Shown: positions 25,895 through 34,234 of the stretch, piece after piece
Layout of the letters: each line of letters starts with the position of its first letter
Position numbering within the stretch: position 1 is the stretch's first letter
Source of the DNA: Bosea sp. (in: a-proteobacteria)
Lineage (GTDB): Bacteria > Pseudomonadota > Alphaproteobacteria > Rhizobiales > Beijerinckiaceae
Assembly (NCBI GenBank): GCA_023910605.1
Contig: JAAVVV010000001.1
Coordinates: 3,214,698-3,278,697 of the forward strand
Length of the DNA: 64,000 nt
Direction: 5' to 3'
Translations under genes and position numbers: made by a program
Notes under the pieces: model-generated
The model's database searches: none
The model's input: the letters and a program-made list of their open reading frames with translations, nothing else
Told to the model about the DNA's origin: nothing

Positions 25895-27025
25895 ATGAGC
25901 GTAGCTAAGCGTTCCATTCTCGGGCTCGACCGCGGTCAGGACCTTCTGGCCGTCGATCGCGCGATTTCGGAACTGCGCGCCGCCCGGCCGCTTCTTCTCA
26001 CCGGCGGCGAAGGCGCGGCCGTCATCGTCTCGGCCGAACTCCTCGATCAGGATTTCGCTGATCGTTTCAACACCTTCGCAGCCGGCCAGGCCCGTCTTGC
26101 CCTGCCTGCCGCGCGCCTGCGTCGCCTGGGCTCGACCCAGCGCAAGGTGGCCGGCACGGTGGCGCTGCCCACCATCGACCTTGGCCGCATCGAGCAGCTG
26201 GTGCTCAAGGTGGACGGCAGGCTCGACGCGCCCATCGCGCCCGCCACGGCGATCGATCTCGGCGCGCTGGAGCTGGCGGCCCTGTCGCTGATCCTCCCCG
26301 CGCTGGTGGTCGTGCCCGTCGACCTCGCCGCCGTGGCCGAAGAGCCGCTGGTGCGCGTCGCCGTCAGCGCGGTGAACAGCTTCCGCAAGACGCAGGTCGA
26401 GCAGCTCACCATCGTCGGCCGCGCGCCGGTGCCGCTCGAGGATGCGCCCCGCACCGAGTTCGTGGTGTTCCGCGGCGGCGAAGGCCTGCGCGATCAGGTC
26501 GCCATCGTGGTCGGTGAGCTCGACATGGGCCAGCCCGTGCATGTGCGCCTGCATTCGGCCTGCCTGACAGGCGATCTTTTCGGCTCGCTGAAGTGCGATT
26601 GCGGCGACCAGCTGCGCGAGACGGTGCGCTGGATGGCCGAGAACCAGGGCGGCATCCTGCTTTATCTGGACCAGGAAGGGCGCGGCAACGGCATCTCCAA
26701 CAAGATGCGCGCCTACCGCCTGCAGAGCGAGGGCTGGGACACCTATGACGCCGACGAGGTGCTGGGCTTCGATCTCGACCAGCGCCGCTTCGACTTTGCC
26801 GCTGAGATGCTCAAGCAACTCGGCGTGACGCGGGTGGTGGCCATGACGAACAACCCGATCAAGATCGGCGCCATCAAGCATGCCGGCCTCGAGGTGCAGG
26901 CCAGCCGCCGGGTGCTGGGCCGGCCCAACAAGCACAATGTGCAGTATCTCGAATCCAAGCGCGATCGCGCCGGCCACTACATCGACATGGATGTGCTCAT
27001 GGCCCGGGCCGCGCCCAACGACTGA
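25895..27025 (+). CDS. ribA: GTP cyclohydrolase II with degenerate RibB-like N-terminal domain
   Basis: This encodes 376 residues. The C-terminal two thirds (from about residue 175) is a full RibA: zinc ligands in HSACLTGDLFGSLKCDCGDQ, catalytic YLDQEGRGNGISNKMRAY, and TNNPIKIGAIKHAGL. It opens the GTP ring to the first riboflavin pyrimidine. Residues 1-170 resemble a 3,4-dihydroxy-2-butanone-phosphate synthase fold (DRAISELRAARPLLLTGGEG) but lack its acidic catalytic loop, so that half is probably inactive. The start is ATG 25895; the frame is open to 25814. It may act in riboflavin synthesis or serve the nearby PTPS-containing operon. Confidence 0.9.
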   Translation: MSVAKRSILGLDRGQDLLAVDRAISELRAARPLLLTGGEGAAVIVSAELLDQDFADRFNTFAAGQARLALPAARLRRLGSTQRKVAGTVALPTIDLGRIEQLVLKVDGRLDAPIAPATAIDLGALELAALSLILPALVVVPVDLAAVAEEPLVRVAVSAVNSFRKTQVEQLTIVGRAPVPLEDAPRTEFVVFRGGEGLRDQVAIVVGELDMGQPVHVRLHSACLTGDLFGSLKCDCGDQLRETVRWMAENQGGILLYLDQEGRGNGISNKMRAYRLQSEGWDTYDADEVLGFDLDQRRFDFAAEMLKQLGVTRVVAMTNNPIKIGAIKHAGLEVQASRRVLGRPNKHNVQYLESKRDRAGHYIDMDVLMARAAPND

Positions 27026-27150
27026 GGCCCGGCCCGCCCGGCCGGACCGCAACATTCCACACCGCGCGGAATTTTAGCTGTGGGCAGGACGTTGCCCTGC
27101 GCTTGCTCCGGCCTGGCCGGTGAGGACGAGGCGAGGCGTTTGCGTTTAGG

Positions 27151-29589
27151 ATGCCTTCCATGCAGCCTGAAGCCGCTCCCTTTATTTCGCAGCCTGAATG
27201 GACCCGCGCCCAGACGCTCGGCGTCGCTGCGATCATTGCCCTGTTCTGGGCAGCGCTGAACTGGGCCTGGCTCTCAGGCGCGCTCACCATCCCCTGGGAC
27301 GCCAAGGCGCATTTCCAGCCGCAGCTCCAGTTTCTGGCCAGTTCCCTCGCCCGCGGCGAATCGCCTTTCTGGAACCCGCATGTCTTCGCCGGTCACCCGC
27401 AGATCGCCGATCCGCAGGCGCTGATCTTCTCGCCGCCCCATCTGCTCGCAGCCCTGATCTTCCCGCGTCCGGGACCTGTCGTGGGCGATGTCGTGGTGCT
27501 CGGCTGCCTGCTGGCAGGGGCGATTGCCATGGCCATGCTGTTCCGCGACAGGCGCTGGGCCCCGGCCGGCGCCGTGACGGCCGCGCTGGTCTTCGCCTTC
27601 GGCGCAGCAGCATCCTGGCGCATCCAGCACATCGGGCAGGTGATGAGCCTGAGCTACTTCGCCGTCACGCTCTGGCTGATGGCGCGGGCGCTGGAGCGTG
27701 GCAGCGCGCGTTATGGCCTTGGCGCGGGGCTGACGGCCGGTTTGATGATCCTCGGGCGCGATCAGGTGGCGCTGCTTGGCTGCTACACCCTTGCCGGCCT
27801 GACCTTCGCCGCCTGGTTGCAGGCGCCGAAACCCGTGAGAGCCATCCTGCACAGCCTGAAGCCGCTGCTGGCGATGGCGCTCGCGGCGCTCCTCACCGCA
27901 GCCATCCCCATCCTGTTCACGCTGATGCTGGCCGAGCAGTCCAACCGCCCTGCCATCGATCTGGCGGGCGCTGGCAGGGGCAGTCTGCATCCCGCCTCGC
28001 TCCTCACGCTGTTCGTGGCGAACCTGTACGGAGCGGCTGGCCCGCTGGAGAACTTCTGGGGCCAGCCGAGCCCCGCCTGGAACGGCGCCTTCGGCGATGT
28101 CGATCTCTTCCTCGCCCGCAACATGAGCGTGGCCTATGTCGGCGCCCTGCCGCTTCTGGCCATCATCACCGTGGGCATCCTGCGCGGGCGTGCCTGGGAC
28201 CCGGCCATCCGCACCATCGCCATCGCTGCGGCGCTGACGCTGCTTTATGCGCTGGGGCGTTATACCCCTGTGTTTCAGGGCCTGTTCGCGCTTCTGCCCG
28301 GCGTGGCGTTCTACCGCCGGCCAGCCGACGCCCTGTTCAATTTCGGCGCCCTGGCCGCCATCCTGGCTGGCTACTGCGTGCATGAACTCGCTTCGCAGCC
28401 GCAGGGCCGCGAGCGGCTCTGGCGCTGGCTGGTTGCGATCGGCCTGTTCGCGGCGGCGCTGGCGGCCAGTTACGGGCTCGCGACGATCGTCGGGCGCGAA
28501 AGCGTCGCGCTGATTCCGATGGCGATGGCGTCGATCCTGTTTCTGCTTGCGGCGGTGATGCTGCTTGTCGTGTGGCGCGCCCATCACAGCGCCCCGATGG
28601 GCGCCGCCCTGCTCGTGGCGGCGGTGCTGGGTGTGGACCTCGCCGTCAGCAACGGCCCCAGCGAGTCCACCGGCCTGCCCAGCGCGCAATATGACGTGCT
28701 GCAGCCCGACAGCGCCAATCCCACCATCGCGCTGCTGAAAAGCGAGTTGGCCCGCACCGCCGCTCCAGACCGGCGCGACAGGGTGGAACTGGCGGGCATC
28801 GACTTCCACTGGCCCAATGCCAGCATGACCCATGGGCTTGATCACACCCTGGGCTACAATCCGCTGAGACTTGGCGACTATTCGCTCGCCACCGGAGCGG
28901 GCGATCACGTGGCGCTGCCCGATCAGCGCCGGTTCTCGCCCCTGATGCCGGGTTATCGCTCCGTGCTGGCTGACATGCTGGGCCTGCGCTTCATCGCCTC
29001 GCGCGTGCCGCTCGATCAGATCGACAGGAGCCTTGGTCCAGACGCGCTGCAAGAGGGCCGGCTGCGGCTGATCGCGCGCACGCCGGATGCCTTCGTCTAC
29101 GAGAACGCAAATGCGCTGCCGCGCGTCCTGCTTGCCTCGGAAGCGCGGATCGTGGACCGCAGCGCCATCCTTGCCAGCGGCCAGTGGCCGGCTGGCTTCG
29201 ACCCAAGGCGCACGGTTCTTCTCGGGGCGGAAGACCGCCCCCCTGCCCAGCGCTGCGTGGCGTTGTCCGGGCCCATGACAGGCACGGCGGCCATTCGGCG
29301 CTATGCCAACACCCGGATCGTCGTCGAAGTGGAGGCATCGCGTTGCGGCTGGCTCGTGCTCAACGATGCCTGGCAGCGCTGGTGGACGGTGACCGTGAAC
29401 GGGGGGGCGGCCCCGCTGCTGCGCGCCAACATCCTGTTCCGCGCCGTGGAGGTGCCGGAGGGCCGTTCGGTCGTGACCTTCACCTTCGCGCCGTTTGCCG
29501 GGCTGGCAGCTGACGTTGTGGAACGGCTGCCTCGCGCTCTCGGTGACAAGCTGGGCCTCACGGACACGCCGCGGCTTGCGGATCGCTGA
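27151..29589 (+). CDS. YfhO-like polytopic membrane protein
   Basis: This is an 812-residue protein. The first 510 residues hold about 12-13 transmembrane helices. An early loop reads IPWDAKAHFQPQLQFLA and FWNPHVFAGHPQIADPQALI, the pattern of GT-C/YfhO-type proteins (an acidic residue plus PWD...FWNP). The last 280 residues are a soluble periplasmic domain. The family is linked to glycosylation of lipoteichoic acids or other envelope polymers in Gram-positives; the role here is unknown. Two ATGs, 27151 and 27160, are possible starts. Confidence 0.72.
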   Translation: MPSMQPEAAPFISQPEWTRAQTLGVAAIIALFWAALNWAWLSGALTIPWDAKAHFQPQLQFLASSLARGESPFWNPHVFAGHPQIADPQALIFSPPHLLAALIFPRPGPVVGDVVVLGCLLAGAIAMAMLFRDRRWAPAGAVTAALVFAFGAAASWRIQHIGQVMSLSYFAVTLWLMARALERGSARYGLGAGLTAGLMILGRDQVALLGCYTLAGLTFAAWLQAPKPVRAILHSLKPLLAMALAALLTAAIPILFTLMLAEQSNRPAIDLAGAGRGSLHPASLLTLFVANLYGAAGPLENFWGQPSPAWNGAFGDVDLFLARNMSVAYVGALPLLAIITVGILRGRAWDPAIRTIAIAAALTLLYALGRYTPVFQGLFALLPGVAFYRRPADALFNFGALAAILAGYCVHELASQPQGRERLWRWLVAIGLFAAALAASYGLATIVGRESVALIPMAMASILFLLAAVMLLVVWRAHHSAPMGAALLVAAVLGVDLAVSNGPSESTGLPSAQYDVLQPDSANPTIALLKSELARTAAPDRRDRVELAGIDFHWPNASMTHGLDHTLGYNPLRLGDYSLATGAGDHVALPDQRRFSPLMPGYRSVLADMLGLRFIASRVPLDQIDRSLGPDALQEGRLRLIARTPDAFVYENANALPRVLLASEARIVDRSAILASGQWPAGFDPRRTVLLGAEDRPPAQRCVALSGPMTGTAAIRRYANTRIVVEVEASRCGWLVLNDAWQRWWTVTVNGGAAPLLRANILFRAVEVPEGRSVVTFTFAPFAGLAADVVERLPRALGDKLGLTDTPRLADR

Positions 29590-29624
29590 TCCGGATCGGC
29601 CGCTTCACAAGCCGGCTTAGCCGC

Positions 29625-31022
29625 CTATTCCACCGCAGCGTCCGGCACCGGGGGGAGCGAGAGCGGTTTGCTGAATGCGACCTTTTGCCTCGGCTGGGCA
29701 TGGTCTTGCGGAGCCGAAGCGGCATCGAGCGAGCGAGCCGCCCCAACGCCGTCATGCTCAGGCGCGAGCCGCAGGGCGGAGCCGCTGCGTAGCTTCAGGA
29801 ACTGTTCCGCCACATGGCTGATCTCGGCGCGCAGCCTCGCGTTCTCTGCATCCATGCGCTGGGCCGCGCGCTCCGTCTCGCGACGCAGCGCCCCAAGCTC
29901 ATCAGCCAGCGCCGCGCGCTGCGCCCGGACCTTCCCCGCCTCTGCCTGCTCCGCATCCAGGTCGCCGCGCAAGGCTTCGATCCGCAGGTCGCGCTCACGC
30001 CGGGCGCTGGCGGCCTCTGCCTCAAGCCGCGCCTTATCTGCGGTCACTTCGCGTAGACGCGATCCGATGGCCTCGGCTTCCTGGCGCGCCGCAGCGCCGG
30101 ACTGCTCGGCCGTGGATCTCGCCTGACGCGTGTCATTCAGCATCTGGTCGAGGCGCGCAGCCGCATCCTCGCTGGCTTTGAGGCGCACGCGCAGGCTGTT
30201 GCGCTCGGCGACGAGCGCCGCAAGTTCGCTGCCCCGGCGCTCGAAGGCCGCGCGCGTGGCGGCGTGGCCGCCTTGCTCGCCTGACAGCGCGGCGGTGAGC
30301 TCAGTCACCATTGCATCCAGTTCAGCGATGCGGGCCGCATCGTTCATCGCCAGCATCTCGCCCTGGGCCAGTGCGAGCCTCAGGCGGTCCTTTTCAAGGT
30401 TGAGCGCAGCATGGGCCGTTTCCAGAGCTTCCAGCGCAGCCTGCTTCGAGGCCAGTTCGGCGTCGAGCCGCTCGCCGCAGGCCGTGGCCTCGTCAAGGTC
30501 CTGGATGCGGGCCGCCAGCGTGGCGCGGAGATCCGATCGCTCGACCATGAGAGCCGCGACCTCGCGGTCACGCTCCGAGAGCAAGTGCCCGCGCGTGGCA
30601 AGATCGCGCTGGGTGGCGACATGCTGCGTGCTCTCGCTCGCCAGCGCCGCCCGGGTCGCGTCGAGATCGGCGTCGAGCGTCGCCAGTCCCGCATCGCGGT
30701 CGGCGATCATCACCTCGCGCACGGCCAGCGTGGTCTTGAGCTCCGCTATCGCCATATCGCGGGCTCCGGCAGCCGCAAGAGCGGACGCGCGCTCTGTCTG
30801 GCTGCGCTCGGCCTTCCGTTCCAGCTCGCGCTCGCGCACGGCGAAGGTGGCCCTGAGATGGTCACGCTCGGCCGCGATCTCGTCCACCGAAAGCGGGAAG
30901 CTGAGTTCCGCCCTCCGCCGGGCCAGCCGGTCGGCCCTGCGACTGATCGCCGGCAAGGTGATCAGCCAGATCACCGTGGCGCCCAGAAAGCCGAGCGCGG
31001 CCAACATGACAACTTCGATCAC
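29625..31022 (-). CDS. Membrane-anchored coiled-coil protein of unknown function
   Basis: This encodes 465 residues from GTG 31022, which has GAGGA six bases upstream; ATG 31007 is a shorter alternative. One N-terminal helix (VVMLAALGFLGATVIWLITL) is followed by about 370 residues of heptad-rich, Glu/Arg/Ala-rich sequence that should form a long coiled coil on the cytoplasmic side. A low-complexity Pro/Ser tail ends the protein. No catalytic motif is seen. Proteins of this build often act as scaffolds. It is convergent with the YfhO-like gene. Confidence 0.72.
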   Translation of the reverse strand: MIEVVMLAALGFLGATVIWLITLPAISRRADRLARRRAELSFPLSVDEIAAERDHLRATFAVRERELERKAERSQTERASALAAAGARDMAIAELKTTLAVREVMIADRDAGLATLDADLDATRAALASESTQHVATQRDLATRGHLLSERDREVAALMVERSDLRATLAARIQDLDEATACGERLDAELASKQAALEALETAHAALNLEKDRLRLALAQGEMLAMNDAARIAELDAMVTELTAALSGEQGGHAATRAAFERRGSELAALVAERNSLRVRLKASEDAAARLDQMLNDTRQARSTAEQSGAAARQEAEAIGSRLREVTADKARLEAEAASARRERDLRIEALRGDLDAEQAEAGKVRAQRAALADELGALRRETERAAQRMDAENARLRAEISHVAEQFLKLRSGSALRLAPEHDGVGAARSLDAASAPQDHAQPRQKVAFSKPLSLPPVPDAAVE

Positions 31023-31139
31023 GACAGGTCCTCGGCAGCGCCAACGAGACGGCATCATGCCATGACGCAAGGTCAAAAACCAGATATGACCGCGCCGCGC
31101 GCTACTTCAACCGCCCCATGCAGGCCGCCGCCGTGCCCC

Positions 31140-31751
31140 TCAGAATGGATTCCAGGTCGATTGCGGCGTGAACTTCAGGTAGCCGACATTGACGCCCAGC
31201 CGCGCGCCGACGCCGCTGCGGATCGGCACTACGGTGACGCCATCGCCCGCCGTCAGCGCGGTGAAGCCGAAGCCGGCCACGAAATACACCGAGCCGTCCA
31301 CCCCGCCGAAGCGCTGGTAGATCGCCTCGGTGCGCGGCATGTTGTAGATCAGCATCATCGTGCGCGCGCCATCGCCGCCAAAGTCGAATCCCAGCGAAGG
31401 ACCCTGCCAGAACACCTTCCGGTCGCCGGCATTGCGCGTGTAGAGCGTGCCTTCGCCAAAGCGCAAGCCGGCCACGAAGGCGCCGGAGCCTTCCTGGCCC
31501 AGGATGTAGCCATTGGGCTCGCCCCAGCGCCGCACGGCTTCCTCAACCGCAAGCGCGAGCCCGCGCGACACATTTCCGAAGAACTTGTGGCCCGAGCCGA
31601 CCAGTTCCTCGGGCTTGAAAGTGCTGCCGTCACCTTGCTGGGCCGATGCAGGCTGGGCGGGCGCCAGCCACATCAGGCCAGCCAGAAACGCAGCAGCCAT
31701 CGCGCGGCACGACAGAGCCAGACTTCCCGGCTGCTTCCAGGGCCATCTCAT
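31140..31751 (-). CDS. EipA family periplasmic protein (DUF1134)
   Basis: This is a 203-residue secreted protein. After a signal peptide (ending PAQPASAQ) comes the DUF1134 domain: FKPEELVGSGHKFFGNVSRG, RRWGEPNGYILGQEGSGAFV, FWQGPSLGFDFGGDGARTMM and a C-terminal GYLKFTPQSTWNPF, typical of EipA. In Brucella, EipA is a CtrA-controlled envelope-integrity protein of small beta-barrel fold. The start ATG 31751 has GGAGGG about 12 bases upstream; the frame is open to 31787. It stands alone. Confidence 0.83.
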   Translation of the reverse strand: MRWPWKQPGSLALSCRAMAAAFLAGLMWLAPAQPASAQQGDGSTFKPEELVGSGHKFFGNVSRGLALAVEEAVRRWGEPNGYILGQEGSGAFVAGLRFGEGTLYTRNAGDRKVFWQGPSLGFDFGGDGARTMMLIYNMPRTEAIYQRFGGVDGSVYFVAGFGFTALTAGDGVTVVPIRSGVGARLGVNVGYLKFTPQSTWNPF

Positions 31752-31876
31752 GGACAACGATCCCTCCAATCCTAACGTATGCATCAACGTTCCGGATACT
31801 CTCGATGCCTATGGTGCCCACCCTGACGGGCCCCATCTGCGGAGGCCTCGAATCATGACACGAAGGATCAACTGCG

Positions 31877-32425
31877 ATGACGGCCATTGCAAGGCGACGC
31901 CAGAGCTTTGCCATGCTGCGCGCGCTGCTGGCGGCGCTCAGCCTTGGCTTTGCCGCCGCCACCCCGGCATCGGCCGCTTCGCCCGCCCCGTCAGGCTGGG
32001 TCGCGGCGATCCCGTCTGTGCCAAGGCTTCCCGATCTTGGCGATCTGACTGTGCAGAACAGCGCCGGCATCGCCCTGCACGGATTTGATCCGGTGGCCTA
32101 CTTTGCCGAGGGTCGCGCGGTGAGCGGCAAGGAGCGTCATGAATGGCTCCATGAGGGCGTGGTCTGGCGCTTCGCCAATGCCGCCAACCGCGACGCCTTC
32201 CGCTTTAACCCTTATGCCTACATGCCCGCTTTCGGCGGCTACGACGCGGTGGCCGTGGCCCGCGGCAAGGCCGTGGAAACCAGGCCGGACCAGTTCATCA
32301 TCGAGGGTGGCCGGCTGCTGTTGTTCCGCGACAGGGCAGCACGCGAGAAATTCGCCGCATCGCCCCAGATCCTGGCGCAGGCCTACGAGCTTTGGCCCAC
32401 GATCAAGCGTGAACTGGCACGCTGA
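31877..32425 (+). CDS. YHS domain-containing secreted protein
   Basis: This is a 182-residue protein with a signal peptide (hydrophobic stretch to about residue 34, ending TPASAAS; ATG 31913 gives a shorter form). The mature part carries IALHGFDPVAYFAEGRAVSGK followed by VWRFANAANRDAFRFNP and MPAFGGYDAVAVARG, the pattern of periplasmic YHS-domain proteins. It lacks the Cys pair of metal-binding YHS domains. The function is unknown. It is convergent with cysQ. Confidence 0.78.
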   Translation: MTAIARRRQSFAMLRALLAALSLGFAAATPASAASPAPSGWVAAIPSVPRLPDLGDLTVQNSAGIALHGFDPVAYFAEGRAVSGKERHEWLHEGVVWRFANAANRDAFRFNPYAYMPAFGGYDAVAVARGKAVETRPDQFIIEGGRLLLFRDRAAREKFAASPQILAQAYELWPTIKRELAR

Positions 32426-32434
32426 ACCGTCAAG

Positions 32435-33292
32435 CTAGCCCGCGCGCTGAACAGCTTCCAGCACGCGCCCGAGCAAGCCCTCGCGCGCCACCGCGACGAA
32501 TGGGGGGTTGGAGAAGTCACCTCCCGGTCCGTCATAGCGCAGGGGCGCGCCGTCAACGGCGCGCACGAGCCCGCCCGCAGCCGAGAGGATGGCGTCGCCG
32601 GCGGCGATGTCCCAGGCCATGGTGCGGCCATGACGGACATGGATGTCGGCCTGCCCCTCGGCCAGCAGGCCGAACTTGATCGCCGAGGACGTGCAGGTGG
32701 TTGCGCCGACGCCGCAGGCTGCCAGCGCCGCCAGGGAGCGCGGATCGCCATGGCGGCGGCTGACCAGGGCGCGCAGCGACGCGCCCGGCTCTGGCGCGCG
32801 AGCCGAGAGCAGCCGGGGCGCGCCGATGGGCGCCGCCTCATGGTCCAGATCGGCGCCATGGCAAGTCTCCCCGGCGAACCATGCGCGCCGCATTGCGGGC
32901 GCGACGATGGCCCCGGCAATGGCCCGTCCCCGATGGATGGCCGCGAGGCAGACGCAGAATTCCTCCGTATGGGCGAGGAAGTCCTTCGTCCCATCGAGCG
33001 GATCGAGCATCAGGAAGCTCTCGCAATCTGCGCCGGGCGCTTCATCGCTCTCCTCGCTGACCAGCGGGGCATCAAGTCCGAGGCGGGCAAGCGCCTCGCG
33101 CACAGCGGCATCGGCTGCGTGATCGGCCTCCGAGACAGGGGAGCCGTCGGCCTTGAGCGTGGAGCGGACATCGCCGCCCCAATGGCGCATCAGCGCCTGC
33201 GCGCCGGCGCGCGCCGCCTGGAAAAGGCGTTGTGCCAGTTCGTCGCGCGAAAGATCGAAGGGTTTCAGGGAATGCGGCGGCCTGATCGGCAT
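32435..33292 (-). CDS. cysQ: 3'(2'),5'-bisphosphate nucleotidase CysQ (inositol monophosphatase family)
   Basis: This is a 285-residue IMPase-fold enzyme. The metal motifs are all present: LVSEESDEAP, MLDPLDGTKDFLAH (DPxDGT), and the C-terminal WDIAAGDAILSAAGG. SPVSEADHAAD in the N-terminal part is also typical. CysQ hydrolyses 3'-phosphoadenosine 5'-phosphate, a by-product of sulfate assimilation; inositol phosphates are possible substrates. ATG 33292 is chosen over 33352 because family alignment starts near PFDLSRDELAQ. It is divergent from chpT. Confidence 0.87.
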   Translation of the reverse strand: MPIRPPHSLKPFDLSRDELAQRLFQAARAGAQALMRHWGGDVRSTLKADGSPVSEADHAADAAVREALARLGLDAPLVSEESDEAPGADCESFLMLDPLDGTKDFLAHTEEFCVCLAAIHRGRAIAGAIVAPAMRRAWFAGETCHGADLDHEAAPIGAPRLLSARAPEPGASLRALVSRRHGDPRSLAALAACGVGATTCTSSAIKFGLLAEGQADIHVRHGRTMAWDIAAGDAILSAAGGLVRAVDGAPLRYDGPGGDFSNPPFVAVAREGLLGRVLEAVQRAG

Positions 33293-33399
33293 GGCGGTGG
33301 GTGGTTTCCTGTCGGGCTGCTTTGCAACCCCGGGCGGGGCGGCTAGACCCAAGGACGCTCGATAAACTGATTCGTGTCTGTTTCTGGAAAGGTCCGCGA

Positions 33400-34062
33400 A
33401 TGACTGAAGCTTCCGCGCCGGCCCTTGCCGTCACGCTCGACGGGCTCGACCTCGCCAGCCTGCTGTGCAGCCGGGTCTGCCACGACGTCATCAGCCCGGT
33501 CGGCGCCATCGTCAACGGCATCGAGCTTTATGACACCGGCGACGCCTCGATGAAGGAATTCGCCATCGATCTGGTGCGCAAGAGCTCACGCCAGGCTTCG
33601 GCGCGGCTGCAGTTCGCCCGCATCGCGTTTGGGGCAGCAGGCTCTGCCGGAGCCATGATCGACACCGGCGACGCCGGCAACGTGGCCCAGGCCTTTTTCG
33701 CCGACGAGAAGATCAAGATCGACTGGCAGGTTCCCCGCGCCCTGCTACCCAAGAACCAGGTGAAGCTCGTGCTCAACCTCGTCATGGTGGCCACCCACGC
33801 CATTCCGCGCGGCGGCGTGCTGACAGTCACCGGCACGCTTGACGGCGAGCAGGGCGACTTCACCATCAGCGCAGCCGGCATCAATGCCCGCATGCCGCAT
33901 AATGCCGAGGATCTGCTGGCAGGCCGGGCCCAGAATGGCGTGGTCGATGCCCATGCCATCCAGTCCTATTACGCCGGACAGATCGCGCGGGCCGCCAACA
34001 TGAGCGTCAGCCTCGCCATCGCTGGCGACGTGGTCACGATCAGGGCTTGCAGGGCAGACTGA
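33400..34062 (+). CDS. chpT: Histidine phosphotransferase ChpT
   Basis: This is a 220-residue ChpT. A DHp-like helical hairpin carries the phosphorylated His28 in SRVCHDVISPVGAIVNGIEL. A degenerate HATPase-like C-terminal domain has LVLNLVMVATHAIPRGGVLT but no ATP-binding boxes. ChpT passes phosphate from the hybrid kinase CckA to CtrA and CpdR in the alphaproteobacterial cell-cycle relay. ATG 33400 gives the expected length. It lies 172 bases upstream of cheA, on the same strand, so it may share regulation with the che genes. Confidence 0.9.
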   Translation: MTEASAPALAVTLDGLDLASLLCSRVCHDVISPVGAIVNGIELYDTGDASMKEFAIDLVRKSSRQASARLQFARIAFGAAGSAGAMIDTGDAGNVAQAFFADEKIKIDWQVPRALLPKNQVKLVLNLVMVATHAIPRGGVLTVTGTLDGEQGDFTISAAGINARMPHNAEDLLAGRAQNGVVDAHAIQSYYAGQIARAANMSVSLAIAGDVVTIRACRAD

Positions 34063-34234
34063 CGCCGTGCCGGCGGCGCGGGTGCGGCGCGCCCCCGCGT
34101 GGAGGCGATGACGGTCGCGGCTGAAGGGAACGGACCCGGTTTTCTTGCCTGCTGCGGGCCGAAATCAACTGATCATTCACCCTTCTTCGCGATGGTCCGG
34201 CCACGAGTAACATGCGTGGTGTCGATCGTCGATC

